Shown in pieces: positions 1-8,496 of a DNA stretch of 16,900 nt (positions are counted from its first letter, which is position 1; the number at the start of each line of letters is the position of its first letter). The stretch lies in the NCBI GenBank assembly GCA_946478675.1, contig CAMLEF010000060.1:1-16900 (forward strand). The letters run 5' to 3'. The stretch comes from an uncultured Flavobacteriales bacterium. GTDB lineage: Bacteria > Bacteroidota > Bacteroidia > Palsa-965. Position numbers and translations under genes: made by a program. The notes beneath the pieces are model-generated. The model saw nothing but the letters and a program-made list of their open reading frames with translations, was not told the DNA's origin and ran no database searches.

Positions 1-1
1 C

Positions 2-505
2 GCGGAACAGAACCGGGAAGGCAACGCGATCGGCGGACTTTCCGTCGGAGAGCCGGCAGAGATCATGTACGAGCTGACGGACCTGGTCACCGACATTTTG
101 CCGAAAGACAAGCCGCGTTACCTGATGGGCGTCGGCACACCGGCGAACATCCTGGAAGGCATCGCACGCGGCGTGGATATGTTCGACTGCGTGATGCCCA
201 CGCGCAACGCCCGCCACGGACTGCTGTTCACGCGCAGCGGCATCGTCAACATCCGCAACGAAAAATGGAAGAACGATCACAGCGCGCTCGACCCGGAAGG
301 AACGGCGTACGTCGATTCGCAGTACAGCCGCGCGTATCTCCGCCATCTTTTCGTCAGCGATGAAATGCTCGGCGGCATGATCGCCTCGGTACACAACCTC
401 GCTTTCTATCTCGATCTCGTGCGCGAAGCCCGGGAAAAGATCACGGAAGGAAATTTTAACAGCTGGAAAACCGAATTAATTCCGAATTTGGAGCGACGGC
501 TCTGA
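2..505 (+). CDS. tgt: Queuine/preQ1 tRNA-guanine transglycosylase, C-terminal part (5' end outside window)
   Basis: The reading frame is open from base 2, so the gene starts upstream; 167 codons remain. Tgt exchanges guanine 34 of GUN-anticodon tRNAs for preQ1 in the queuosine pathway. Visible family motifs are GGLSVGE near the left edge, MGVGTPANILEGIARGVDMF, and FDCVMPTRNARHG, whose Asp is the catalytic nucleophile of the family. The C-terminal YSRAYLRHLF and HNLAFYL blocks are also intact. The usual zinc ligands CxCxxC are absent: after LDPE the sequence is GTAYVDSQYSRAY, with no cysteine, although the later His is kept. From memory this is common in Bacteroidota Tgt proteins, so I read it as a lineage trait and not decay. 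The next gene, a permease, follows after 72 bp in the same direction. Confidence 0.95.
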   Translation, partial: AEQNREGNAIGGLSVGEPAEIMYELTDLVTDILPKDKPRYLMGVGTPANILEGIARGVDMFDCVMPTRNARHGLLFTRSGIVNIRNEKWKNDHSALDPEGTAYVDSQYSRAYLRHLFVSDEMLGGMIASVHNLAFYLDLVREAREKITEGNFNSWKTELIPNLERRL

Positions 506-510
506 TCGGG

Positions 511-568
511 CATTCGGTCATTAGGGTTAACCGAATTTCCGAATGACCGAATGACCGAATGACCGAAT
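511..568. repeat. Intergenic inverted repeat, TTCGGTCA word family (copy 1)
   Basis: Bases 541-568 hold three exact tandem copies of GAATGACC plus GAAT. ATTCGGTCATT at 512-522 is the exact reverse complement of 542-552 (11 bp stem), and GGTTAACC at 525-532 is a palindrome in the loop. The element fills nearly all of the 72-bp gap between tgt and the permease gene. The same words recur at 14367-14474. There is no T-run, so an intrinsic terminator is unlikely. Confidence 0.85.
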
Positions 569-577
569 AAACGAGAT

Positions 578-1663
578 ATGATGTTCCTGACGAAGCTCGA
601 TCGCTACATTCTGCGGAAGTTCCTGGGAACATTCTTCTTCTCGATCATCCTGATCATCCTCATCGTGATCGTTTTCGACATCTCGGAAAAGATCGAGGAT
701 TTCATCAACCACCAGGTGCCGCTGCACGAGATCATTTTCGACTACTACGTCAATTTCATCCCGTATTTCGTCAACCTGTTCAGCCACCTGTTCACGTTCA
801 TCGCGGTGATCTTTTTCACTTCGCGGATGGCGGCGCGCACGGAGTTCGTGGCGATGCTGAGCGCGGGGATCAGCTTCAACCGGCTGTTGCGTCCTTACAT
901 GATCGGCGCGGGCATTATCGCGGCGACCTCACTTTTCCTGAACAACTATCTCATTCCCGTCGCGAACAAAACGCGTCTCGAGTTCGAAGCGAAATACATC
1001 GGCAGCCAGTACGTATTCGACCGCCGCGATTTTCACCGGCAGGTGGCGCCCGGCACGTTCGTGTATATGCAGCATTACGACAACCAGGAAAATATCGGCA
1101 CGCTCTTCACGCTGGAAAAGCTGAAAGGACAAACGCTCGTCTTCAAGCTCAGCGCACGCGAGATCCGCTGGGACAGTGTCCGCTCGCGCTGGTCGATCCT
1201 CGATTATACGGCGCGTGTGCTGAAAGGAAAAAAAGAAACACTGGTGAAAGGCGCGCGCATCGACACGGTGCTCAACCTGACGCCGAAGGATTTCGGGCGG
1301 GCGCAGAACGTGATGGGCAGCATGACCGCCTCGGAGCTGAACAAGTTTATCGAAGACGAACGCATGAAAGGTTCCGATAACGTGCAGCTGTACGAAATTG
1401 AAAAGCACAGCCGCATCGCATTTCCCTTCGCGACATTCGTACTTACGCTGATCGGCGTGGCGGTGTCGAGCCGGAAAGTGCGCGGCGGCATCGGTCGACA
1501 GCTGGGTATCGGCATCGGGCTCAGCTTCATGTTCATCTTCTTCATGCAGTGGTTCGTTTCGTATGCGCAATCGGGCGTGCTGCCTGCGTATATCGCCGTG
1601 TGGGTGCCCAATGCGATCTTCCTCGTGATCTGCATTTACCAATTGCGACGGGCGCCGAAATAG
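578..1663 (+). CDS. LptF/LptG-family permease (YjgP/YjgQ)
   Basis: A 361-residue inner-membrane protein of the family that, with LptB, forms the ABC transporter pulling lipopolysaccharide from the inner membrane to the LptC-A-D bridge. Six membrane segments in the family arrangement are readable: about 16-33, 56-80 and 104-124, a periplasmic beta-rich domain at about 130-275, then 281-297, 308-329 and 335-355. The N-terminus LDRYILRKFLGTFFFS is characteristic, as is MAARTEFVAMLSAGIS after segment 2. The length is normal. The start could be either of two adjacent ATG codons (578 or 581). It follows tgt by 72 bp on the same strand, a pairing I recall as common in Bacteroidota, and may share its transcript. 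LptF and LptG cannot be told apart from this sequence alone. Confidence 0.9.
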   Translation: MMFLTKLDRYILRKFLGTFFFSIILIILIVIVFDISEKIEDFINHQVPLHEIIFDYYVNFIPYFVNLFSHLFTFIAVIFFTSRMAARTEFVAMLSAGISFNRLLRPYMIGAGIIAATSLFLNNYLIPVANKTRLEFEAKYIGSQYVFDRRDFHRQVAPGTFVYMQHYDNQENIGTLFTLEKLKGQTLVFKLSAREIRWDSVRSRWSILDYTARVLKGKKETLVKGARIDTVLNLTPKDFGRAQNVMGSMTASELNKFIEDERMKGSDNVQLYEIEKHSRIAFPFATFVLTLIGVAVSSRKVRGGIGRQLGIGIGLSFMFIFFMQWFVSYAQSGVLPAYIAVWVPNAIFLVICIYQLRRAPK

Positions 1664-1850
1664 CATTCACATCATATAGCTTCCGGACAAATGCCGGACA
1701 AAAGCGGGGTTCGCCGCGAGAATTTACTCCTCTGCCTACACATGTAAGGTTTGCGCGGTTTTTGGCTGGAATTTCCACACCCGGCCAGGATACTTTTACC
1801 TCATCAACAGCGGGAATTCCTGCTGCATACCAACTCAGAGGACCCAACCT
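1664..1850. other. Intergenic region upstream of the hybrid kinase
   Basis: 187 bp with no convincing gene. TACTTTTA at 1791-1798 matches the Bacteroidota -7 box at all positions but the last and lies 52 bp before the kinase start, so it is a weak promoter candidate. A short TCCGG/CCGGA inverted repeat (1682-1686/1694-1698) lies just after the permease gene but has no T-tract. This is one of the few longer gaps without a short-word inverted repeat. Confidence 0.4.
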
Positions 1851-4301
1851 ATGCCCAAATCCCTTCACAACCTCCCCCGCGAAGAGCGACAACGGCTGGA
1901 AGCATTGTACAGTTATTCCATTCTCGATACCCCGCGGGAATCGGAGTTCGATGCGCTCACCGCCCTTGCCGCCGCGATGTGCGGTACCCCCATGGCATTC
2001 GTCAGCCTTGTCGATCACAACCGGCTTTGGTTTAAATCTTCGGCCGGTATTCCCGCAGAGATCAATAACGTTCCCCGCGAAAATTCATTTTGCCAGAATG
2101 CAATTGAAAGCGACGAGCTCTACGAGATTGCCGATCTTACGATGAATCCCATCTCGAAAGACCAGGCCATTGTAACAGGCGCGCCGCATCTCCGTTATTA
2201 TGCCGGCGCACCGCTGGTCGATAAAAACGGCATTCGTCTCGGTACGCTTTGCGTGATGCACCTGCAACCGCACCAGCTCAACCTGCAGCAGAAAACATTG
2301 TTGAAAATGCTGGCTTCTTTCGCGATGACACTGATCGAGCTGAACCGCACGAAAACGCAGCTGCAGAAAAGCGAGTCGTTGTATCACAACATGATCGAGA
2401 ACGCGGGCGACATCATTTACCTCAGCAACAGCGCAGGACTTTTCACCTACGTCAATAAACGCGCCGAGCGGATGACCGGTTTCTCCACCGAAGAGCTGAT
2501 CGGCAAACCTTACCTCTATCTCATCCCGGAGGAATGGCAGGAGAAAGTGTTTAAATTTTACGAAGCGCAGCGGGATCAGCGTCTGCCGGAAACCACTTTC
2601 GAATTCCCGGTCCGCACCAAAAGCGGCGCGTGGAAATGGGTGGAGCAAACTGTCGTCGCAGTGATCGACAATGACGAGGTGACCGGTTACCATTGCGTGG
2701 TGCGCGACATGGACCAGCGCAAGGAAATCGAAAAACAAATCATCGCAGCGAAAGAACAGGCGGAGCAAACGGCACGCGCAAAGGAATTGTTCCTCGCCAA
2801 CATGAGCCACGAAATCCGCACGCCGATGAACGCGGTGCTCGGGTTTACGGACCTGCTGAAGAAAACCCATCTCAACGAAGAGCAATCGGAATTTGTAGAT
2901 GCGATCAGCACTTCGGGCCGCAACCTGATGACCATCATCAACGACATTCTCGATTATTCTAAGATCGAAGCGGGCATGATGACGCTCGAGCGCACGAGCC
3001 TCGGCATCCGCAGCACGATGAGCTCGTTGTCCGTGCTTTTTGAAAAACGCGCGCAGGAGAAAAACATCCGCCTCGGCTTCACCGTCGATCCGCAAATCCC
3101 GGAGATCGTTATCGGCGATCCGACGCGTCTTACGCAGATCATCACCAACCTCGTCGGCAACGCGCTGAAATTTACCTCGCGCGGCTACATCGACGTGATC
3201 GTGCGGAAGCTCGAAGAGAAAGACGGCAACGTGCGCGTGCAGTTCAACGTGTGCGACACCGGCATCGGCATCCCGCAGGACAAGCTAGAGCATATCTTCG
3301 AACGCTTCAGCCAGGCTACCGAATCGACCACGCGCAAATACGGCGGTACCGGCCTCGGGCTGAGCATCGTGAAAAGCCTCGTGGAATTGCAGGGCGGCAC
3401 GATCTCCGTATGCAGCGAACCGGGCGAAGGTTCCGTGTTCAGCTTCGTGCTTCCTTACGAGATCGCCACCGAAGAACAGCTCGCAGAAAATGATCCTGCT
3501 GTCGAAGCGGAGCAGTTGCTGAACCCAATGCATGTGCTGCTCGTCGAAGACAACACGATCAACCAAAAGCTCGCCGAGCGCGTGTTGCGTGATTTCGGCT
3601 TCACGGTCGACATCGCCGGCAACGGTCTCATCGCGCTTCGGAAACTGAAAGCGCAACCGGGCGCCTACGATCTCATCCTGATGGATATGCAAATGCCGGA
3701 AATGGACGGCTACACCGCCGCTACCGAGATCCGCAAGACGCTCGGGTTGTTCACGCCGATCTTCGCGATGACGGCACATGCGATGAGCGGTGAAAAAGAA
3801 AAATGCCTGCAGCTCGGCATGAACGATTACATCTCGAAACCGTTCTCCGCAAAAGATCTGCGTGCGCGCATCCGCCATCATTTTTATTCCGGCACGACGG
3901 AACATCGCCAGCCACAGATCCGCACGATCAATAACACGCCGGTCATCGACCTGAGCTACCTCACGCAGCTCGCCGGCGGCAGCAACAGTTTTATCTCGGA
4001 ATTGCTCGGCATCTTCCTCCAGGAAATCCCGAAAGAGCTGGAGCTGGTGCGCGTGGGCATCCTGCAGGAAGATTACAGCATCATCCGCGCCATCTCGCAT
4101 AAAATGAAATCGAGCATGCAGCTCGTCGGTCTCGAGCAACAGCTCAACCCGATGCTGGGGCTCATCGAGCAGCTTGCCGGCGCGCAAAACGGCCTCGCCA
4201 ATATCCGCGAGACGTTCGCCATTGTCGACAACACCTGCCGCCTCGCGCTCGACGAGATCCGGGGCATTCTCCCCCGTTACGCCGAACCTTTAGCCTCTTA
4301 A
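1851..4301 (+). CDS. Soluble hybrid sensor histidine kinase, GAF-PAS-HisKA-HATPase-REC-Hpt
   Basis: An 816-residue protein with no membrane segment, so a cytosolic sensor. Domains in order: GAF about 24-164 (family pattern RxxSFCxxAI and YYAGAPL...LGTLCV); PAS with PAC about 175-290; a short helical linker; HisKA with phospho-acceptor His320 in SHEIRTPMN; HATPase with N-box Asn433/Asn437, DTGIGIP at 469 and GGTGLGL at 498-504; a receiver with Glu566, Asp567, phospho-acceptor Asp612, Thr641 and Lys663; and a C-terminal Hpt domain with His750 in HKMKSS. All phosphorelay residues are present, so one polypeptide can carry phosphate His-Asp-His. A separate receiver protein starts 11 bp downstream and is the obvious final acceptor. 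The signal is unknown; GAF and PAS domains suggest a small molecule, redox state or light. Confidence 0.95.
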   Translation: MPKSLHNLPREERQRLEALYSYSILDTPRESEFDALTALAAAMCGTPMAFVSLVDHNRLWFKSSAGIPAEINNVPRENSFCQNAIESDELYEIADLTMNPISKDQAIVTGAPHLRYYAGAPLVDKNGIRLGTLCVMHLQPHQLNLQQKTLLKMLASFAMTLIELNRTKTQLQKSESLYHNMIENAGDIIYLSNSAGLFTYVNKRAERMTGFSTEELIGKPYLYLIPEEWQEKVFKFYEAQRDQRLPETTFEFPVRTKSGAWKWVEQTVVAVIDNDEVTGYHCVVRDMDQRKEIEKQIIAAKEQAEQTARAKELFLANMSHEIRTPMNAVLGFTDLLKKTHLNEEQSEFVDAISTSGRNLMTIINDILDYSKIEAGMMTLERTSLGIRSTMSSLSVLFEKRAQEKNIRLGFTVDPQIPEIVIGDPTRLTQIITNLVGNALKFTSRGYIDVIVRKLEEKDGNVRVQFNVCDTGIGIPQDKLEHIFERFSQATESTTRKYGGTGLGLSIVKSLVELQGGTISVCSEPGEGSVFSFVLPYEIATEEQLAENDPAVEAEQLLNPMHVLLVEDNTINQKLAERVLRDFGFTVDIAGNGLIALRKLKAQPGAYDLILMDMQMPEMDGYTAATEIRKTLGLFTPIFAMTAHAMSGEKEKCLQLGMNDYISKPFSAKDLRARIRHHFYSGTTEHRQPQIRTINNTPVIDLSYLTQLAGGSNSFISELLGIFLQEIPKELELVRVGILQEDYSIIRAISHKMKSSMQLVGLEQQLNPMLGLIEQLAGAQNGLANIRETFAIVDNTCRLALDEIRGILPRYAEPLAS

Positions 4302-4312
4302 AACACTGCGCC

Positions 4313-4708
4313 ATGAGCCACACGAAAAACCCTTCGCTGATCTTCATCGTTGAAGACAATTCCATTTACGCCAAAACGCTCCAGCTTTTCCTGGCGCAGC
4401 GTTTTCCTTCTGCCGACATCCGCATTTTTCCCGTCGGGGAATTGTGCGTTGACCAGCTGCACCGCAACCCGGATTACATTATCATGGATTATTCGCTCGA
4501 CAGCCGCTACTACGATGCGGCGAACGGCCTTGACATGGTGAAAGAGATCCGGCAGAAGAATAAAGAAGTGCGCATCGTCGTGCTGAGCGCGCAGCAGGAT
4601 ATTTCCGTGGCGGTAGAGGCGATGAAAGCCGGCAACAGCTATTACATCATGAAGGACGATGCGGCGTTCGGAAACGTGGAAGCGTTCATCCTCGGGAAAG
4701 TCGCTTAG
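4313..4708 (+). CDS. Stand-alone response regulator receiver domain (CheY-like)
   Basis: 131 residues consisting of one receiver domain and no output domain. The acidic pair is Glu14/Asp15, the phospho-acceptor is Asp59 in IIMDY, the switch Ser is Ser92 and the conserved Lys is Lys114 in YIMKDD. It lies 11 bp after the hybrid kinase on the same strand, so the two are almost certainly co-transcribed; I infer that phosphate leaves the kinase's Hpt His750 for Asp59 here. With no DNA-binding or enzymatic domain, the output must act through protein contact or as a phosphate sink. Its stop codon overlaps the stop codon of the convergent ispE gene (bases 4705-4708, TTAG), leaving no room for a terminator between them. 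Confidence 0.93.
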   Translation: MSHTKNPSLIFIVEDNSIYAKTLQLFLAQRFPSADIRIFPVGELCVDQLHRNPDYIIMDYSLDSRYYDAANGLDMVKEIRQKNKEVRIVVLSAQQDISVAVEAMKAGNSYYIMKDDAAFGNVEAFILGKVA

Positions 4709-5526
4709 AAATTCAGCGCGCCCGACCAGCACGCGTAATTGGGAAACGACGGCAGTGTAATTCCATCGCGAAAAATTCCGAATACGGCAGAACCGCTTCC
4801 GCTCATCGCTGCGTATTCCGCGCCGTGATCGTACAGCTCCTGTTTCAATGCGGCAATCGCGGGATGTTTTGCAAAAACGCTTTTTTCGAAATCGTTTTTC
4901 AGCGAAGATTTCCAGGTCGCGACCGGTTGCGCAATAATTTCTTCGAGCGAAACGTCCGGTCGTTGCGGCTGAACGCCGGCATACGCTTCCGCCGTTCCCA
5001 CGTGAATGCCGGGATGCACGATGCAGATGTTGTAGCCTTTCAGTGAAAGCGCAACCGATTCCAGCTGATCGCCTTTCCCTTCCGCGAAAACAGGTTTGTT
5101 CGTGATGAAGAAGGAACAATCGGCGCCGAGCTGTTTCGCATAATGATGCAGCTCGCCCCAGGCCAGGTTCAATTCGAAAATTTCATTGAGCGCGCGAATG
5201 AAAAACGCCGCGTCGGAAGAGCCGCCGCCAAGACCTGCGCCTGTCGGGATCTGCTTATGCAAATGCGCTTTCACGGCCGGCATCGGGTAATCGCGCGAGA
5301 TTAATTCGTACGCTTTGACGCAGAGATTGTCTTCCATTTTCCCGGGAATAGCAATGCCGCTCATCGTCAGCGTCACGCCGCTTTCACGCGAATCGTCCGA
5401 CAGCACTTCGAGCACATCGCTCCAGCCCACGGGATAAAAAACCGTCTCGATATTGTGATAGCCGTCCGCCCGCTTCTCCACGATGTGAAGCCCGAGGTTG
5501 ATCTTGGCGTTGGGATAAAAGATCAT
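4705..5526 (-). CDS. ispE: 4-(cytidine 5'-diphospho)-2-C-methyl-D-erythritol kinase
   Basis: 273 residues of the GHMP kinase superfamily. IspE phosphorylates the 2-hydroxyl of CDP-methylerythritol in the MEP (non-mevalonate) isoprenoid pathway. Seen: N-terminal PNAKINLGLHI with catalytic Lys8, then DGYHNIETVFYP; the ATP-binding loop PTGAGLGGGSSDAA at 94-107; GADCSFF with catalytic Asp136; and the C-terminal glycine-rich MSGSGSAVFGIF at 241-252. All expected motifs are present and the length is normal. It starts at the ATG giving MIFYPNAKINLGL. It lies 104 bp downstream of alaS on the same strand with a long inverted repeat between them, and I saw no clear TAnnTTTG box there, so it may depend on read-through from alaS. 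Confidence 0.95.
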   Translation of the reverse strand: MIFYPNAKINLGLHIVEKRADGYHNIETVFYPVGWSDVLEVLSDDSRESGVTLTMSGIAIPGKMEDNLCVKAYELISRDYPMPAVKAHLHKQIPTGAGLGGGSSDAAFFIRALNEIFELNLAWGELHHYAKQLGADCSFFITNKPVFAEGKGDQLESVALSLKGYNICIVHPGIHVGTAEAYAGVQPQRPDVSLEEIIAQPVATWKSSLKNDFEKSVFAKHPAIAALKQELYDHGAEYAAMSGSGSAVFGIFRDGITLPSFPNYACWSGALNF

Positions 5527-5530
5527 TTGA

Positions 5531-5619
5531 ATGTGCTAATGAGTTAATGTGCTAATCTGCTAATGAAAATGTTTTTGCGGGAAGGCTGCGCGCATTAGCA
5601 CATTAACCCATTAGCAAAT
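5531..5619. repeat. Intergenic inverted repeat, ATTAGCAC word family (copy 1)
   Basis: Bases 5531-5556 pair with 5594-5619 at 24 of 26 positions around a 37-base spacer. Both arms are made of variations on ATTAGC, ATTAGCAC and CATTAA; further copies continue to about 5629, next to the alaS stop codon. It occupies most of the gap between alaS and ispE. Related words recur at 15893-15917. Confidence 0.88.
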
Positions 5620-5630
5620 TAGCACATTGA

Positions 5631-8306
5631 TTAACCGACGAAGCTTTTCGCTTTTTCCAGCGCTTTCGGAATGCCGTTCACATTGGAGCCGCCGGACGTA
5701 GCGAAGAACGGTTGTCCGCCGCCGCCGCCCTGGATCTCTTTCGCGAGCTCGCGGATGATCTTTCCGGCGTCGAGATTTTTATCCTTCACCAGATTATCCG
5801 AAAGCATCAGCGTGAGCGACGCTTTGCCGTTCACTTCTGCACCGAGCACGAGGAAGAGGCTGTCGACCTGCTGGCGGATGTCGTACGCGAGATCTTTGAT
5901 CGCATCGGCGGAATTCAGTTCGACCTGCGCCGCAATGAAGTTGACGCCGTTCACGTTCTCTTTTTTGCCGAGGAGCTCCGACTTGATCAGCTTCGCTTTT
6001 TCGCGCAGCAACGCTTCCAGCTGTTTCTCCAGCGCCGACTTTTCATCGAGCAGCTGCTGAACGCTCTTCAGTACGTCTTTCGGGTTTTTCAGCACTTCCT
6101 TCAGCTTTGAAAGCGTTTCGCCCTGCTCGTGGAAGAACGCTTCGGCTTTACCCGCCGTGATCGCTTCGATACGACGAACGCCGGCCGCCACCGCGCTCTC
6201 GCTGATGATCTTGAAAAGGCCGATTTGTCCCGTCGCCGGAACGTGCGTGCCGCCGCAGAGCTCGATGGAATAAGCATCGTCGAACGTCACCACGCGGACC
6301 ACATCGCCGTATTTTTCACCGAACAGCGCCATCGCCCCGCGCTTCTTCGCATCGTCGATCGCCATCTCGCGGATGTCCGACTTGATGTTCTCGCGGATCT
6401 TTTCATTGACGATTTTCTCGATCTGCGCGATTTCTTCTTCACTCACTTTCTGGAAATGCGAGAAGTCGAAACGGAGGTACTCGCCGTTCACCAGCGAACC
6501 TTTCTGCTCGACGTGCGTGCCCAATACTTTGCGGAGCGCCGCATGCAAAAGGTGCGTTGCGCTGTGGTTGTTCTCGGTGTCTTTGCGTTTCGAAACGTCG
6601 ACGCGCGCGCGGAAAATTTTCGTGAGGTCTTCCGGCAGCTTATCGGTGAAATGCACGATGACGCCGTTTTCTTTTTTCGTGTCGTTGATGCGTACTTTTT
6701 CGTTCGCCGATTCGAGCACGCCGGTATCGCCCACCTGTCCGCCGCTTTCCGCATAGAACGGCGTCACGTCGAGCACGAGCTGGTACGATTCTTTTCCTTT
6801 CGCTTTGATGCGGCGGTAGCGCACGATCTTCGCGTCGCTTTCGAGTTGCGAATAACCGACGAATGTCGACGGGCAATCTTTCAGCAGCTCTACCCAATCA
6901 TCGGTGTCGATGGCAGTCGCTGCGCGGGAACGGTTCTTCTGTTGTTGTAGATAAAAATCGAATTTGGCTTCATCCACGGCCCAACCATGTTCTTTTGCCA
7001 ATAATCTCGTAAGATCGACGGGAAAGCCATAGGTATCGAAAAGCTCAAAAGCAAAATGCCCCGGAATTTCTTTCTTTTTTGTTGACGCTTCGTACTCTTC
7101 CATTTTTGCAGATGGGGAGGCAATCCAAACATGTAGATTGATACCATCTAGAAAATCTTCGAAACGAGCGATACCAGAAGCGAGAGTACGCAAGAATGAA
7201 CGTTCTTCCTCCTCAATGACAGTTGCAATTAGTTGCTTCTGCTTGTTCAGCTCCGGGAAGAAACCGCCCATTTCAGCAGCGAGCGTATCGACGAGGCGGC
7301 AGAGCAGCGGCTCTTTCGTATCGAGGAACGAATAATAATAACGCGCCGCGCGGCGAAGGATGCGGCGAATGACGTAACCCGCGCCCGTATTCGAAGGCAG
7401 CTGTCCGTCGGCAATCGCGAAAGAGATCGTGCGGATGTGGTCCGACAATACGCGGGTGGCGATATCCGATTTGCTGTCGCTGCCGCCGTAGGTTTTTCCC
7501 GTGAGCTTTTCGATCGTGCGGATGATCGGCTGGAAAACATCAGTGTCGTAGTTCGATTGCTTGCCCTGCATCACGCGCACGAGACGTTCGAAGCCCATGC
7601 CGGTATCGACGTGCTGCGCCGGAAGTTTCTCGAGGGAACCATCAGCCTTGCGCTGGAACTCCATGAACACGTTGTTCCAGATCTCGATGACCTGCGGATG
7701 ATCGTTGTTCACGAGCGTGGCGCCTTCCACTTTCTGGCGCTCTTCATCAGAACGCGAATCGAAATGAATCTCGGAGCAGGGACCGCAAGGACCGGTGTCG
7801 CCCATTTCCCAGAAATTATCTTTCTTCTTGCCTTTAAGAATGCGTTCTTCCGGCAAATATTTTTTCCAGCAATCGTGCGCGACCTGGTCGAAGCCGAGCT
7901 TATCCTCAGCGCTTCCTTCAAAAACGGTAACATACAAACGATCTTTCGGCAGCTTGTACACATCCGTCAACAGCTCCCAGCTCCAGGCGATCGCTTCTTC
8001 CTTGAAATAATCGCCGAAGCTCCAGTTGCCGAGCATCTCGAACATCGTATGGTGGTACGTATCCACGCCCACTTCTTCGAGGTCGTTATGCTTGCCGGAA
8101 ACGCGCAGGCATTTCTGCGTATCGGCGACGCGCGGCCATTTCGCGGGCGCATTGCCCAGGAACCAGTCTTTGAACGGCGCCATGCCCGAGTTGATGAACA
8201 TCAGGGTGGGGTCGTTCTTCACAACCATCGGTGCGGAAGGAACGATTTCATGTCCTTTCGAACGGAAAAATTCAAGAAACGTGCGGCGGATTTCGTTGGC
8301 GGTCAT
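5631..8306 (-). CDS. alaS: Alanyl-tRNA synthetase
   Basis: 891 residues, full length. It charges tRNA-Ala with alanine and edits Ser/Gly mischarging. N-terminal catalytic domain: [14 protein letters not shown], then [20 protein letters not shown], and the class II core [20 protein letters not shown]. Editing domain: [13 protein letters not shown] (517-529), metal ligands His581 and His585 in HSATHLLH, and Cys684 and His688 in CGGTHV. The C-terminal DHHA1/C-Ala domain has the glycine-rich [14 protein letters not shown]. The ATG at 8306 gives the family-typical start [14 protein letters not shown] -7 box lies 36 bp upstream. Codon use is unlike the rest of the gene across roughly bases 6930-7250 (residues about 353-459), where AT-ending codons are common. 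Confidence 0.97.
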   Translation of the reverse strand: MTANEIRRTFLEFFRSKGHEIVPSAPMVVKNDPTLMFINSGMAPFKDWFLGNAPAKWPRVADTQKCLRVSGKHNDLEEVGVDTYHHTMFEMLGNWSFGDYFKEEAIAWSWELLTDVYKLPKDRLYVTVFEGSAEDKLGFDQVAHDCWKKYLPEERILKGKKKDNFWEMGDTGPCGPCSEIHFDSRSDEERQKVEGATLVNNDHPQVIEIWNNVFMEFQRKADGSLEKLPAQHVDTGMGFERLVRVMQGKQSNYDTDVFQPIIRTIEKLTGKTYGGSDSKSDIATRVLSDHIRTISFAIADGQLPSNTGAGYVIRRILRRAARYYYSFLDTKEPLLCRLVDTLAAEMGGFFPELNKQKQLIATVIEEEERSFLRTLASGIARFEDFLDGINLHVWIASPSAKMEEYEASTKKKEIPGHFAFELFDTYGFPVDLTRLLAKEHGWAVDEAKFDFYLQQQKNRSRAATAIDTDDWVELLKDCPSTFVGYSQLESDAKIVRYRRIKAKGKESYQLVLDVTPFYAESGGQVGDTGVLESANEKVRINDTKKENGVIVHFTDKLPEDLTKIFRARVDVSKRKDTENNHSATHLLHAALRKVLGTHVEQKGSLVNGEYLRFDFSHFQKVSEEEIAQIEKIVNEKIRENIKSDIREMAIDDAKKRGAMALFGEKYGDVVRVVTFDDAYSIELCGGTHVPATGQIGLFKIISESAVAAGVRRIEAITAGKAEAFFHEQGETLSKLKEVLKNPKDVLKSVQQLLDEKSALEKQLEALLREKAKLIKSELLGKKENVNGVNFIAAQVELNSADAIKDLAYDIRQQVDSLFLVLGAEVNGKASLTLMLSDNLVKDKNLDAGKIIRELAKEIQGGGGGQPFFATSGGSNVNGIPKALEKAKSFVG

Positions 8307-8321
8307 AGTCGTTGGGTAAAG

Positions 8322-8350
8322 TTTTCCCTATGGGAAAGACCGCAAATTTA
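8322..8350 (-). promoter_or_regulatory. Candidate alaS promoter and leader hairpin
   Basis: On the minus strand TAAATTTG (8350 down to 8343) is an exact match to the Bacteroidota -7 consensus TAnnTTTG, ending 36 bp before the alaS ATG. No good -33 TTG is visible at normal spacing. Between box and gene, TTTCCC (8323-8328) and GGGAAA (8332-8337) form a small inverted repeat around TAT, which could be an operator or leader hairpin. Confidence 0.55.
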
Positions 8351-8496
8351 AGAAGATTATGCGAGTGGGAAGAGTTGGAAAAGATAGGCTTCTCTGTCAG
8401 CTAACAATTTATCTTCTCAAAAACCTCAAACAAGAAATCTTTTATTTTCCAAGTGTGTCGGGCGGACAGATTAATTTTCAATCAGGGGAATTCATC

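Noticed and set aside
511..568. CRISPR array.
   Set aside because: The 8-base tandem units have no spacers and no cas genes are nearby.
929..1666. Long minus-strand open frames under the permease gene.
   Set aside because: They are shadows of a GC-rich gene with clear homology on the + strand; their products are low-complexity His/Arg/Glu-rich.
1682..1717. Terminator after the permease gene.
   Set aside because: The two small stems (TCCGG/CCGGA and GCGG/CCGC) are short and have no T-tract.
5531..5629. Insertion-sequence remnant.
   Set aside because: There is no transposase fragment or flanking target duplication; arms are built from repeated short words, unlike IS ends.
7233..8351. 372-codon + strand open frame opposite alaS.
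   Set aside because: It is the antisense of the conserved AlaRS catalytic domain; the product has no recognisable motif.
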